Shown: piece by piece, positions 9,223 to 22,700 of the stretch | Position numbering within the stretch: the stretch's first letter is position 1 | Layout: each line of letters starts with the position of its first letter | NCBI GenBank assembly: GCA_948470475.1 | Contig: OX419338.1 | Location: 26,912,006-26,976,005 of the forward strand | Source: Galaxea fascicularis | Lineage: Eukaryota; Cnidaria; Anthozoa; Scleractinia; Euphylliidae | Direction of reading: 5' to 3' | Length of the DNA stretch: 64,000 bases | Notes under the pieces: model-generated | Seen by the model: the letters and a program-made list of their open reading frames with translations, nothing else | Databases searched by the model: none | Told to the model about the DNA's origin: nothing | Position numbers and translations under genes: made by a program

Positions 9223-12080
9223 TTATATTTTTCGTTTTACGCCCCTGTTTTGCTTTCTCGTCTGTTCTCCGTCTTGAGCCATAAACTCTTGCACAGACGA
9301 CATCGGCGGTCCTAATCTGAGAGGTCGATACCTGTCCCTGACTCTGTCGAGCCACTCTTCTGTGAGCGCTTCCACTTTGTTTTGGATGGCTTCGTCTCGA
9401 GCTCGGAAATCGTTCTCGTATTCTCGTGTGCAGCTCTCTTCTATTTCGCTCAGCTTCCCCGAACTCGCCAAGTACTTCCTGGTGATGTATCTCGTCTCGT
9501 GTTGCCGAGGAAAGGTCACGAGCCGTTCGCTTTTGATGCCGAGAGTAGTAGTATGTCCCTCTTGCATCATGGCTAAACTGGCCGTGACGAAATCGCGCTC
9601 TTTTTGGCGAGGTAGTTCCACGGAAGGAAGTTGACCACCGTAAGCCGACCTAACTTCGTCCACTTTCACCACGTCGAGGGCCGGGCCGGTGCCCCGCTTG
9701 TTGAAATAAAGCACCGTCTTGCGATCCGTCAAATGTCGGCGCATGCAACGTCTGACAAATTCCCTGGGTACTTCGGGGGAAATGGCCAACGACGTGCGAA
9801 ACATGTCCGTCAAACGAGACAGGAGCGAAACATGGAGCCACGCACCCGAGCTGCGACCATCCAGGTCTTGTTCGCACACCAGTGCGTCGGCTGTCGTGGT
9901 GTATTTCGTGTCGATTCGAGACAGACTGGTGTTTTTGAGAGATTCCAAGAGTCTCGGGTGTTTTCTCGCGTCGAATGTCCAATACTCGATCGGGTAGTTC
10001 GGTGGACTGCACGCTCCACGCAATCGCGCCGCAACATCTTCTGTCGTACCCAGCCGGAGCATCGGTATGGCCTGGTGAACGTACACGGTTGAGCCGGTCT
10101 GGTAAAATGGCAGCAGGCCTAAATTGTCCGAGGTCGATGCTGGACCATTCTCGAACGTATCACGCACTTGGAGATCGACGATGGTCGCAACGAGCACTGC
10201 ACATTGATTCATCTGACGCACTCTGACATAGCCTTCCTTCTGCCTGACGTTTTTGGGATTTTCGAGATTCGACACCATCCAGTTGGTCATTAACTTTACT
10301 CGGGCATGATTGAAGTCGACGCTGACGAGAACGGATCTGGTGTTCGAATCGTAACTCTGTACGACCTCCTTCGCGTAACGCAACGTCCACCCGTTTGGTC
10401 GAATTTGACCCAAGAAACGAAAGAACCGACTGGCGCGAGTGCCGTAATCTCCAGTATTTATCTTGATCATCTCGTTGGTAAAGCGTGGGTCTCGAGTGGC
10501 GCCGGGTGCTAACTCGTCCACGACCTTCGTGATCCTGTCTTGAATATCTTCGGTTAGGCGATTCACGAGATCCATCATGACCGATTCGATCACGACCTCT
10601 GCCGCCATCCGCGCATCGAACGCGAGTTGGAATGACGACGTGAAATTACCACCATTATTGGAACGGCTTCCCTGTTGATTTGTCACGGTGATGACCGGAA
10701 TCCCTTCTCGCGCGATTGAGTTTGTCATCGCCTCGAGGATGCTTCGAATCTCTTTGCTCTCAAACGGGATGCGCTGATCGTTGAGAACGTCGCAAAGTCG
10801 CCCATAGCTCATGTTTGGCACGACGAATACGTTGCGTCCGTCGCTAGTCTTCTCCAGGTTGGCTGGGTCGATGACGGATATCGCGAGGGCTCGAAACACG
10901 GGAAAGTAGGGGTTCTGGTCCAGACACTCCATCGTCACGATGGCAATGTAGTCTGCCGGACTAGGACAATACACTTCCTGTACTCGGCGCACCAATTCGT
11001 GCAACGACATGCGCTCGAGATCGTCGACTACTAATTGCATCATGCGTTGATTGTATTGGTCGAGCGTTTCTGTCGATGGATCGTGTTCTTGCCACGACGA
11101 TCGGAAAGTGTCCACGCACCCGAGAACTGTCAGCACTGCCCTGTGCATCGCCAGCATCCGAGCGAGCGACCGAATGTTGTCGAGAAGCCGACCCCGTCCG
11201 AGAAAGTTGGCGTCGAGGTTCATGTCTCGAAATTCTTTGTCTATCACTTGAAACACGAGTCGTTCCATATCCGTCAGATAGTCCGTGTCTTCCAGAGTGC
11301 ATCCAACAAATTCGAACATGGAAACGAGAGAAATGACCAGGAGTTTTAGAATTTCGTAATGTCCGACTTTGAATCTATCCATTCGGCGAAAAATGTCCGT
11401 CACTGTCATGCGATCACTCGTAGACTCCACCTTTTTGTTGATGGCGTGGATGACCATTCGATCTGTCAGCGACCTACACAGGCCCAGACTGTTAGCAAGA
11501 GCGACGAAAACGCATTCGAAGATAACGTGCTGTACGTTCTGGCGAACCTCGTTCGACGCTTCGTCCACCCTTGCCCTGTACACGGCACTCATACCCGAGT
11601 CGAAAAAATTTTTCATCAGAGTGGACTTCTCGCTGCTGTCGTCCTTCAGGGTGCCCGATTTGTCGTTACCGCCATCGTTCAACTCGTTGATGAACGCGAC
11701 GCCGTTGCAGTGGAGGAGAGGATCGTCGTTTAACGACTTTAGCGAAGCCGTGGTGGTCGAATCCATCTCTCTGACCATGCCGCGAATGCACTGGCCATCG
11801 GAAGCGCTGATGCCGTGCAAGACCGACTTGGCACACGTCGTCTTTCCGCTACCCGCCGGGCCCTGCCATCCCACCCAGATGTTCTTTCCATCTATTGCGA
11901 CTCCCGAAGTGACAGCCAAGCGAAGTTCCATGGTCTCGACGGGCAGTTGAGAATGACAGGCCACCATGTACGTAAAAAAATCGTTGATCAATAATCCGTC
12001 CGACGTCTCTATCGTCGGGTCAAAGGGATTGTGAACGGCCATGACGAATCGTCCCGTGTAGTCGTTCTTGAGGCTGTTTA
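9223..12080 (-). pseudogene. SF3 helicase, 3' half of a transposon-split gene
   Basis: This is the C-terminal part, about 950 residues, of a superfamily-3 helicase resembling D5-type viral primase-helicases. The Walker A motif GPAGSGKTT is at 11,862-11,836, a Walker B-like GVAFINEL ends near 11,680, and an SF3 motif C-like ALANSLGL has its Asn at about 11,493, followed by an Arg 11 residues on. A long, unrecognised C-terminal region follows. The frame is open upstream of the in-frame ATG at 12,042 as far as the transposon end (12,081) and meets a stop only inside the transposon at 12,094-12,096. The missing N-terminal half is at 24,834-26,427. The intact gene would unwind DNA at viral replication forks; this copy is broken unless an internal start is used. 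Confidence 0.8.
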
Positions 12081-12450
12081 CACAGGACGAACTCTAGCCT
12101 TTCATTGTCTTTACGGGAAAATTAAAGTTAAACAAAAGGTTTATGTGGGCTTTAATTGTCTTTAGTTGTACAATTAAATATTGTAAAGGTGAAAATAACC
12201 TTTAATGTATCTTTAATCGACCTATTGTTAAACTTTCAGACGGTTAATCTTTCATGCTACTTTAGGTAATATTTTCTTGTTGTTTAAAGGATCTTCGAAA
12301 TGTTTAACCTTTAAGTCCCTTTAATTCAAGATGAAAACGAGCTTAAACTAACTCTGCTCATTTAAGATCTAATTTTATTTGGAATTAAAGCTCCTAAAGC
12401 TAACTCGATCTTTAGTTAGTCTTTCATGTATTATTAACGTGACCTTTTGG
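12081..12450. repeat. Left subterminal repeat region of the transposon
   Basis: There are many short motifs of the form AATTAAAG, CTTTAAT and TTTAACCTTT in both orientations. In CACTA elements such arrays are binding sites for the element's own DNA-binding protein. The facing array is at 24,360-24,833. Confidence 0.65.
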
Positions 12451-12627
12451 ACACGCAAAAAAAAGATCAAATTGCATGCTAGTCACTGGAAAGCACGTGT
12501 ACACAGAGGTATAAGTCAGCTTCTAGTTAATTTCTTTTGATCGGCATCGATTGAAAAAGTAAAAATACTACCGAGTTTTATTCCCATAGTGTACACTTTT
12601 CAATTGGAGGTTGTTGAACTTGAAATC

Positions 12628-15600
12628 ATGGAGTCCACCGAAGGCAAAGGATACGTCTATTGTAACCATTGTGATAATGTTGTATCACGCTCAACATTTC
12701 AAAGGCACGAAAGAAAACGATATTTAGCCTCTTCTAAGAGCGAGGCCGCCGCATCCTGGGAAACCACAATTCTTGGCAATTCTGACTCTGACAGTACAAG
12801 TACAGCAGGTGACGAAGGTGAGTGAGTTACTCGTGTCTTCAATATATCGAAACCATTGCATGGGTAGGTTATTAAGGTCTGGTTTCATATTACTCTTAGA
12901 ATATGCCCTTGAAGATCCTTCTATTGACCATGAAGCAATGCCGGGAGTTACAACTACAGAGGCCGCAGAGCAGGTTAGCTATCTATGCAATTTTCCAGTT
13001 CGTTAAACAATATAATCAAATGGCAGGTGAAGTGAATGAAAGAAAACAAATCTATCAGTACACAATATAAATCTTTACGATGACTGGCCGAACAAAGTAG
13101 ACTACTTTTGTTTTAATCATACAGAAAGGAAGTTGGCACCAGCTATTACTATAATGAAAATTTCCTTGGCGATAAAATATTTGTTTAATTTGTTTCCGAG
13201 TTATCGAAGCAAAGAAACAAATTAAAAATAATAAATATTAGCTCCTCGGTGTTCTAAAGATGATACTTAGTGCTGCTATTAAATTTTACGTATTTTTAGT
13301 TACTCGATGAACAAGACAGCGACGAAAGTGACTGTGAAAGTGACAGTGAAAATGAGAAAGTCACCAAAGATAAGTCCAAAAGACGTGAAGAGCCCACCAG
13401 CTCCGAGTCCGATTCAGAAGAAGTCTGGAACGGTGTGCTACCCGAGATGTTGTCCAGAGACATTGAAAGTGCTCCACCCCTGCCCGAGCCTCAACATCGT
13501 GCTACATCGCTTCAAAAAGTGAATTCACTGGTCTTCTGGTTTGTTTATTTCCTACTCATCTGGCAAACAGCGTGTCATTTGAGCGATAATGGCTTAGCTT
13601 GGTTCCTCAGATTTTTTGTCACCTGGCTCAAGGTTCTGGGTATCGAAATCTCTAGTGAAGTGTTTGAGACGTTAATCTTAACCTTCCCTGGGTCAATATA
13701 CCTCATGCGGCAATTCTTAAATTTAGATAGGGATAACTTCAACAAGTTTGTAGTCTGTCCGAAGTGTACAAAGCTTTACAAATATGACTGTTGTCTAGAA
13801 ATGATTAGCAACCGACAGGTAGCTAAGAAGTGCTCTAACACCTATTACGCCAGGGGAAGGAAGCAGGTTTGCAATGCCACCTTGGTAACAAGAGTAACCC
13901 TTCAAAATGGGAAAACATGTTTTTATCCGATAAAGTACTACTGTGCCAATAGCATTATCGAAGAATTAGAAAAATGCCTTCTTCGGAAAAACTTTGCCTC
14001 GAGTTGTGAGTTATGGAGAAAACGGCAGATGAAAGAAGGTTTCCTTGCTGATGTGTACGATGGAAACTTGTGGAAAGAATTTCAAGTCGTCAATGGAATT
14101 TCATTTCTAGAGAAAGCAAGAAACTATGGCTTCATGTTGAACTTTGATTTCTTTCAACCTATGAAACATCGGAAGGATTATTCTGTTGGAGTGTTTTACT
14201 TGGCATTGTTAAATTTGCCGAGAGCTGAAAGGTTCAAGTGGGAAAATATCATTGTCATAGGTATTGTTCCTTCACTTGATCGAGAACCTAAAGACCTGAA
14301 CCAATTTTTGGAGCCTGCTGTCGATGAACTAAAAGCCCTGTGGAAAGGGGTGCGATTACGGTCATGTCTGAGTAGATTTGCACTAACATTTCGTGCTGCA
14401 GTGATGAGTATTTCATCAGACATTCCTGCTACAAGAAAGATCTGTGGATTTAAGGGTCATTCGGCTTATCGTGGTTGTTCTCGCTGCCTTAAGAAATTTC
14501 CGGGTGGTTTTGGAGAAAAGAAAGACTATTCTGGATTTGACAGGAATTCGTGGACCCCTCGTACCAATCAAGATCACCGCAGCCAGGCTGTTAAAATGTC
14601 TCGATGCAAAACGAAAGCAGAGCGCAATTTGATTGGGCAGAACAGTGGTATCAGTCACTACAGTGCCTTACTCGACCTAGAGTATTTTGATATTATTAGA
14701 TTTTGCACTGTAGATCCTATGCACAACCTCTTTCTTGGCACTTCAAAAAAAAATGTTTAACCTGTGGAATGATCTAAAACTATTTTCAAAGAGTCAGCTT
14801 AAAGCAATTGAAGAAAGGATCAAGTCCATAGAAGTTCCGAGTGACATCGGCAGACTACCCATGAGAATATCCAGCAATTCTGGTTCCTACACAGCCGAAC
14901 AGTGGAAAAACTGGACACTCCTGTACTCACTTTATTGCCTTAAAGGTATCTTACCAGAAGACCATTTTCGATGTTGGCAAACATTTGTGTTGGCGTGCCG
15001 ATACCTATGTCAGTCAGTAATTTCTAAAACTGATCTGGACATTGCTGATGGGTTAACTTTGAAGTTTTGCAAGTCTGTGGAGACTTTGTATGGAAAGCAC
15101 GTTATCACTCCAAACATGCACCTACATAATCATCTGAAAGAGGTCATACTTGACCACGGACCCGTAACTAGCTTCTGGTGTTTCAGCTTTGAGCGTTTTA
15201 ATGGCATTCTAGGAAGCACCACAACAAATAAGAGATCTGTCGAACTACAACTTATGAGAAAATTCTTGATATCAAGGGATTTAAAAAACATCAAGTTACC
15301 AGCCCAATATCAAGAACATTTCAATGATTTATGCTCACCCACTGGTATGGCAGAGAGAGAGGTTAAAGAGGATGTTTCCTATATTGACTGGTCGATCAAA
15401 AATGAGTTTAACAACATAGCATTAGAGTCTCCAATGCATGGTATAAACTGGCAAAATGATTCTGGTATTGTGCTTCCCTCTAGTTACAGACTGGTCCATT
15501 TTGACACAGATGACATAACACTGCTTAGAGATGTTTATCAAATCATGTATCCAGAGCACAAGGTTGAGACAAGGAATCTCAGTGAAAGCATGCACAAATT

Positions 15601-16009
15601 TGGTTCTATAAGCATTTGGTCTACAACCTATGGTTCCAAGATGCAGCCTAGAGGGATTCGTTCCAGCAAAATATTGGCATCCTGGCAAAACGATGATGGC
15701 CAAGTCCTGCAGGACAGGTTTCGCTTGTCTGCAGGCTTGGTGCAGTATTACTTCAGGCATTCTCTTCAGCTGGGAGATCAACGCCATCAACATTACTTTG
15801 CTTGTGTGAGATGGTATGTACCACACAGGGAATCTACAAGTCTGTATGGCAATCCATTAAAAGTCTGCAAGAACCAATTCAACCAAGGTGGACCCTCATC
15901 TTTCATACCAGTGCAAAGGATGTTTTCCAGATTTGCCTCTGTTGAACTGGAGCTGGAGGGAGAAAAGCTATTAGTGGTGTCTCCCATCATAAGGAATGTA
16001 CATTTATAG
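12628..16009 (+). pseudogene. Tnp2-family (CACTA/EnSpm) transposase, spliced, one frameshift
   Basis: Three exons fit in phase: 12,628-12,817 (donor GTGAGT), 12,900-12,973 (donor GTTAGC) and 13,300-16,009. Exon 1 encodes a zinc-finger-like segment (YCNHCDNVVSRSTFQRHER). An acidic Ser/Asp/Glu linker follows, then a membrane-like hydrophobic segment, a Cys cluster (CPKCTKLY) and the Tnp2 core with GHSAYRGCSRC and DPMHNLFLG. At the nine-A run 14,745-14,753 the frame shifts by one base and meets a stop at 14,760; the downstream frame continues without a break for another 400 residues. Removing one A would restore continuity, so this may be either a real lesion or a homopolymer error. The transposase cuts and pastes the element by binding its terminal repeats. 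Confidence 0.82.
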
Positions 16010-16584
16010 GCAACAGTACTTACTGATCCTGAAAGGAAACCATGCTTTTTGAAACGGATAACTATGAATAATTGACTGGTATCAGTTTTATTACCACTGT
16101 TATCAAACAGTGTTCAGTAGGTTATGAATGAGATCAAAACCAGGATAACCAATGACATTATAGCAGGTATATTTTTACAGGTCACAGGTTAGGTTTACAG
16201 GTCACTGTTGTAGCAATGCTAAAAGAATCCTACCCCTTTATTGATGCTAACCACAGGCCTAAAAAGTATCATTTTTGCCTAAGGTTAACTTAATAAAAGG
16301 GGTTGTTTAGGGTTGTCTTAGTTTTGTTAAAACAGTGACCTCTACACCTGACTTGGTACCTGTGACTTGAAAAGAATATCTCCCAATGGCATTAAGTAAT
16401 GGCTCACTAAGGAAGAAAAACCCACTAGAGACTACAAAGTTGCAAGGAAATCCCTCATTGATGTCACAATTTCCATTTCAATTTGTCAAAAAGTTCTGCA
16501 TAAAATCAAATTGTGTTGTCTGTACTCCTGGTGGGTGGTAATGGATTCTGGTCTTTAGTCAGTAAGAGACCTATGAGAACAAGG
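16010..16584. other. Non-coding spacer inside the transposon
   Basis: This lies downstream of the transposase stop. It holds short repeats of ACAGGTCAC near 16,176-16,205 and no supportable gene. It leads into the 156-bp repeat array. Confidence 0.5.
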
Positions 16585-18100
16585 TGGTCACTCTGTGCTG
16601 ACTGGTACAGAAGCATAAAGATTAAGCAAAGCCATCACTCACAAACAGTACCAAGCATTAAGATCTCACATTGAGAAAGCCTAGAGGGGAAAATCTATGC
16701 ATGAGACAAAAAAATAAAAACACAATCTGGCATATTAATGTGGTCACTCCATGCAGACTGGTACAGAAGCATAAAGATTTGGCAAAGCCATCACTCACAA
16801 ACAGTACCAAGCATTAAGATCTCACATTACAAAAGCCTAGAGGGGAAAATCTATGCATAAGACAAAAAAATAAAAACACAATCTGGCATATTAATGTGGT
16901 CACTCCATGCAGACTGGTACAGAAGCATAAAGATTTGGCAAAGCCATCACTCGCAAACAGTACCAAGCATTAAGATCTCACATTACAAAAGCCTAGAGGG
17001 GAAAATCTATGCATGAGACAAAAAAATAAAAACACAATCTGGCATATTAATGTGGTCACTCCATGCAGACTGGTACAGAAGCATAAAGATTTGGCAAAGC
17101 CATCACTCACAAACAGTACCAAGCATTAAGATCTCACATTACAAAAGCCTAGAGGGGAAAATCTATGCATGAGACAAAAAAATAAAAACACAATCTGGCA
17201 TATTAATGTGGTCACTCCATGCAGACTGGTACAGAAGCATAAAGATTTGGCAAAGCCATCACTCACAAACAGTACCAAGCATTAAGATCTCACATTACAA
17301 AAGCCTAGAGGGGAAAATCTATGCATGAGACAAAAAAATAAAAACAAAATCTGGCATATTAATGTGGTAACTCCATGCAGACTGGTACAGAAGCATAAAG
17401 ATTTAGCAAAGCCATCACTCACAAACAGTACCAAGCATTAAGATCTCACATTAAGAAAGCCTAGAGGGGAAAATCTATGCATGAGACAAAAAAATAAAAA
17501 CAAAATCTGGCATATTAATGTGGTCACTCCATGCAGACTGGTACAGAAGCATAAAGATTTAGCAAAGCCATCACTCACAAACAGTACCAAGCATTAAGAT
17601 CTCACATTACAAAAGCCTAGAGGGGAAAATCTATGCATGAGACAAAAAAATAAAAACACAATCTGGCATATTAATGTGGTCACTCCATGCAGACTGGTAC
17701 AGAAGCATAAAGATTTGGCAAAGCCATCACTCACAAACAGTACCAAGCATTAAGATCTCACATTAAGAAAGCCTAGAGGGGAAAATCTATGCATGAGACA
17801 AAAAAATAAAAACAAAATCTGGCATATTAATGTGGTCACTCCATGCAGACTGGCACAGAAGCATAAAGATTTGGCAAAGCCATCACTCACAAACAGTACC
17901 AAGCATTAAGATCTCACATTAAGAAAGCCTAGAGGGGAAAATCTATGCATGAGACAAAAAAATAAAAACAAAATCTGGCATATTAATGTGGTCACTCCAT
18001 GCAGACTGGCACAGAAGCATAAAGATTTGGCAAAGCCATCACTCACAAACAGTACCAAGCATTAAGATCTCACATTACAAAAGCCTAGAGGGGAAAATCC
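16585..18100. repeat. 156-bp tandem minisatellite, about ten copies
   Basis: The landmark GTCACTCCATGCAGACTGG recurs every 156 bases (16,743, 16,899, 17,055, 17,211 and so on to 17,991), with a more diverged first copy at about 16,587 and a truncated last copy ending near 18,100. Copies differ by only a few substitutions (for example GGTAACTCC at 17,366), and variants are shared by neighbouring copies, so the array spread recently by unequal exchange or slippage. Confidence 0.9.
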
Positions 18101-18207
18101 ACTGATTTCTGTTGGCAAGAAAAGCAATCATTGGCTTCTGACTGGATAGTCAAAATGCCTAAAAGAAAGAAAATTATTGTTTCTCTACAAGTAAAATAAT
18201 AATAATA

Positions 18208-18247
<40 letters not shown>

Positions 18248-18663
18248 TGGTATCACAAGCCTACAAATAACAAGAAAAGAAAAATAATTACTTATATGTA
18301 AAATACATAGTATTTCCTGTGGTAAGGAATAATATTAGAGCCAGCTGTCTAAAGAGGCCTTCCAACAGGTTTTGCAGACAGGCAACATGGTCTCAAGACA
18401 AGCTGGCTCTAAACCAAGAAACAAAGTGACACTAAAACACCACTTTCAAAGGCTTCACTAAACACAGATATCAAGCAATTATGGAAAATTATGGAGAAGA
18501 AGAAGAAGGAAGGAACATAAATTAAACATAATCAACTGAATTAATTTTTTGGAACCCCAGTGGTAAAATCAATAAGCATTAATTTAAGAGGTACAATTTC
18601 GCAGAGGTGTCTTGCACTATTTGATCATCATATGATATCTTATGTCTTACCTTCCTTACAACT
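18101..18663. repeat. (AAT)n microsatellite and small hairpin element
   Basis: An AAT/AATA simple repeat spans about 18,195-18,246. A 74-bp segment at 18,337-18,410 is bounded by the perfect 10-base inverted repeat AGAGCCAGCT and AGCTGGCTCT, like a tiny MITE relic. An AAG-rich tract is near 18,495. No gene is seen. Confidence 0.6.
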
Positions 18664-19734
18664 TTAATTTGCAAGTGGGCTTCTCACAAGGTTCAACAAT
18701 TTCCTTTTGTTTTCTTGATACCGGAGGAATGATAAATAAAATGGATCCTTGCACGGCTTCAAGAAACGTTTAATGACCTCACGGTCATTTGTATTTACAA
18801 TCCGCGATGCAACAATGAAAGCCATATCTGAGCTTTCTGGTGAGGTAGGGGCTTCATCTACTTGACATCCATCTTGGTTATTTCTTTCCCTATTTATTTC
18901 CCAGGAGCATTCCAGTTCATTTTTCCTTTCTTTTATCTGTCTCTTACGTCTTTTTAAGTATTCCTTCCTTTTCTGTTTACAGTGCTTTCCCATCTATCAC
19001 AAAAGTGCAAAAAGATTCATTATGATAAACTCACAAATTAATATAAATCAAATCTCCAAACCAGGAGGGGAGTACTTCCCTACCCATCTAACTGTAGACA
19101 AAAAAGAAGTATAATTCCATTACAAGCATTTTGAAGTAGGAGTACCTTATGTCCTAAAAACCAGTGTCTGCGATTTCCCTTCCCTCCCCTCCCCTCCCTT
19201 CTGCCTTCAAAATATAATGTATGGTGACAATAAACCCGCATTGACGTCCAAGCAGCACATTTCACCGTTTATACTCTGTTTCGCCAAGAAGAAACTTAGT
19301 TCATTTATAAATAATGTCATTACAAAACAATTGCAACACCACGCTTCCACGCCGTCAATCGATACCACCACGCTTCGAAGTAGCGACCGATCATAAAATC
19401 CTGATCAAACCTTTAGTTTGCCATTAACACAGTAAATAAATATGGTTGCAACTACATAATTAACAAAGACAAAGAACGCAAACGACTTCAACTTCACTCT
19501 TACAAGTTAAAGCGTAGATTTCAGCGAGAGCCTTGAACTTACCGTGTCGATGACTCTTCCCGCCGAGATGGACAATCTTCGCGGGAACTTTGTTGAGCCT
19601 TTGTGTTGCCGGTCAGCGTGCCAGTATGAGTATAAATATTCATAAAATTGCGCGCAAATCCCCCACTCTTCGCAACGGTTATAACCACGTTCCAATCCAT
19701 CGTTCTTTTCCTCAGCCTTTTTTTTTTCCGACAT
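18664..19734 (-). CDS. Probable two-exon transposon gene, basic protein of about 173 residues
   Basis: Exon 1 runs from the ATG at 19,734 to 19,543 (64 codons, phase 0) and ends at a GTAAGT donor. Exon 2 runs from 18,993 to 18,664 after a TTTTGTGATAG acceptor, also phase 0, to a TGA/TAA-bounded end. The N terminus is Lys/Glu-rich, and the exon junction is followed by a very basic helix (KQKRKEYLKRRKRQIKERK) suited to nucleic-acid binding. It diverges from the plus-strand gene at 19,785 with only 50 bases between start codons. I recognise no family. The splice sites are good but the gene lacks other support. Confidence 0.45.
18994..19542. other. Intron of the minus-strand transposon gene, no other gene seen
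   Basis: The segment is bounded by GTAAGT and a TGATAG acceptor on the minus strand. It contains a CCCTCCCCTCCCC-type pyrimidine tract near 19,180, and short ORFs there have no support. Confidence 0.4.
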
Positions 19735-19784
19735 CGTCTAACGTTAAGTCGTCATTCTTCCTGCATTCTTCGACATTCCCTACA

Positions 19785-22700
19785 ATGGAAAATCAGATCC
19801 CAGCAATTCGTGGTGGTGGTGGCGCGCGTTCCAATCTCTCGGAAGACTGCATTGTTCTCCTCGAAGAGCTCATACAAAGCAACCGAAATCTCGCTGCAGA
19901 GAACGAGCGGTTGCGGCAAGAACATCAGTTGGCTAGTAAGCAACATGCTGACGTCCTCAATAGAATCGAGAGGAGATTAAATGAAAACGTGGCTCTTCCA
20001 GGTGAAAGAAATCCCCATCGCCGAAGATCTAGAAGGGCCGTAACTAGGGACAATATTATCGTTCCCTCCATATGCAGAGTAAGTACTCGCAAAATCTTAT
20101 GCTTGATAAAGTTATAGAAGCTTAAAAGTTTCCGCTGTAAAATACGATTCAATTGTCCTTTGGAGGCTCTACAGATTTTCAAATTCGATTTTGGCGCGCG
20201 CAAATTTATGCATAAATTAACATATTCGATAATTTGATTTGAATATTATGATCAGAAGTCGCTTTATATTTTTATTTGTTCAAGGAATGAATCGTAAATA
20301 ACGTTTTCTAAAATGAGTTTCTGTACATTTGAACAAAGAGAAGATTAGGTGCTGAATATTCGGCTGTTTACTCTAACTCATCGTTTACACAAGGGCAAAC
20401 GGTGTTTCGCGCGCATAATTTACGATCCATTCTTGCACAATAATGCACCTATCAATGTTTAGACGGAGAGGGGGGGGGGGTACGGGCAAAGGTGCGTCAT
20501 TTGAATTTTCTTGCAATTTTTTGGTCAAATTCCCGACCCTTGGGACTGGAAATAGTTTAACGATCCTTTATAATATTTGAACTTTAATTAGAACAAGTGG
20601 TCAAATTCCCCAGAGAGGGGACAACAGAAGTGTTCAAATGCCGCATCTTTGCCCGTACCCCCCCCCCCCCTTCTCCGTCTAAACATTGATAGGTGCATAA
20701 CAGAGTTTATCGCACTCATCGGCGGAGGTGTTCAATGTGCCTATTTTACTGGCCGAGTTAAAATCAAATCTACACCACAGTCCACCTACAGTTCAAATGA
20801 GTTCAAATGAGCTCCTCAACACAAAAATCAAAGCAAAATTAGTCAGTTCACCAACTTTGAGGCTGTTTAGTTTGATTGCCACAATCTAGCAGGGTTTTAA
20901 AAGTCAAAGAAAAATAAAACTATGTAGGAATTTTAGGGACTTGATTTGTGAATTGGAGACATATGTATGACATTTGAAAGGACTGCTCAAGCTGTGGTTA
21001 ATTATGTGCAGTGGGCTCTGTCGTGTTATGGCCTTTATGTGAGCTCACAATGCAAGAAAGATGGCAATAAACAAGAGCCAAACAAACACGTGGACTACAA
21101 GTCCCATCCTGCTACATGGGTCGGACAGTCATGCATCATGCATGATAGTGTGACAGGCCTAAACAAACTTGGTAAACTTACTGAATTGTAGGTGATCTTT
21201 CTGGTGCTTGAGTTGACTTAACTTTTATATATGAGGGTTGTGCAGGTGTAATTGCTAAATAATATTTACTCTTTAACCAATAATTGTAATTATTGTGACC
21301 TTTATTTCTATCAGAGATCAGTGAGGAAAATATACAAAGTTCTTTCCAACAAAGATGACTTCAATGGATTCTACCTGGATGAAAAGTGAGTCTTGTCCAA
21401 TTAAAAAAAAGAAATAAATAATAAATAAAATAAATAAAAAGAATCAGAAAACAGTTTTTTCTTTAAAATGATGAGAAGTTATGCCGAATGTTATCATAGA
21501 ATGTGTCTCACTGAGATTGAGTTCAAGTTTTTATTCAGCTGGCCTAAAATTTAGTAGTGTTGCCAATTAATTATGATGGAAACATTCATCATTAAAAGCA
21601 GGGTGTGGGATTGGAGAAGCTTTTTTGAACCTTTGCAGATGTGTATACTAAACGTTTTGCCAATGTTAAAAGGGTATCAGAGTTAACTTTTGATTATTTT
21701 TTTTCTCTCCAATGTTTCCTCAGTGCAAACTCAGACAACAACAAACACATTTTTGACCGTGTTATTGAGCAAGTTTTGCACGATTTTGGAGGACAGGAAA
21801 AATGCCCCTGGTCAAGAAATACCATGGAAGGTGATGGACCAAACACACATCTGGACATGAATATTGTTCTATTTGCAGTGAGGCTGTCTATTGTTTTGTA
21901 ATACCTTAACATACTGTAATTTAGGTATAAAATGTTAATGACATGTTCAAAGACATCTCTTGTTTTGTGAATGTTCATCAAGTTTAAAGTCATATTATCT
22001 CACTTTACTAATCAGGCCTGAATAAATCAACTGATTGTCACATCGTCAACATGGACAGGAATGTCTTGTTATAGGGCCTCTAACAAGACATTCCTGTCTA
22101 TGCTCACTCATTTTCCCTTCCCAGGGGTCTCGTCCTAAGATATTTTCATGAATGAGTACATCTCCACTTTGGGTCTCAATTTTCTAGACCTGTGACAGTT
22201 GGTCAAACTTTAAACACATCACAAGACATCTTTCAAAGGCCAGCTGCCAAGGGACTGTGCCTATTTCAATTGTACTATATCTAATCATGAGCCACTCATT
22301 TCTATATATAGATGTACATATTGTTTTGTTTAATTTCACAGCTGCTTTGGAAAGATATTTTTTGTCCTGCTTTGAGACAAGAAGATTGAAGTCTTCCAAC
22401 AAATATGAAGAGCATAAGCGGATTACAAGGAGGAGTGGTCGCCGAAAAGAGGTACATTAAATAGTTCATACAAGCTTTTAAGAGTTTAAAATGGTAAAAA
22501 CATGAAATGGGTAAATGACTACACTAGTCTGGCATAAGCATGTCCAAAAGAATACAGTTGAATGTTAATGATCAAACATTATTTCTTTTTAAGCTATTGC
22601 TGCATTTACCATGTAACTCTTTCCCCATTATCTTTCAGAAATTAACTAGGCGTACAGCAGCGCTGGAGATGGTGAAATGGCGTGATGCAAGGGAGAAGGG

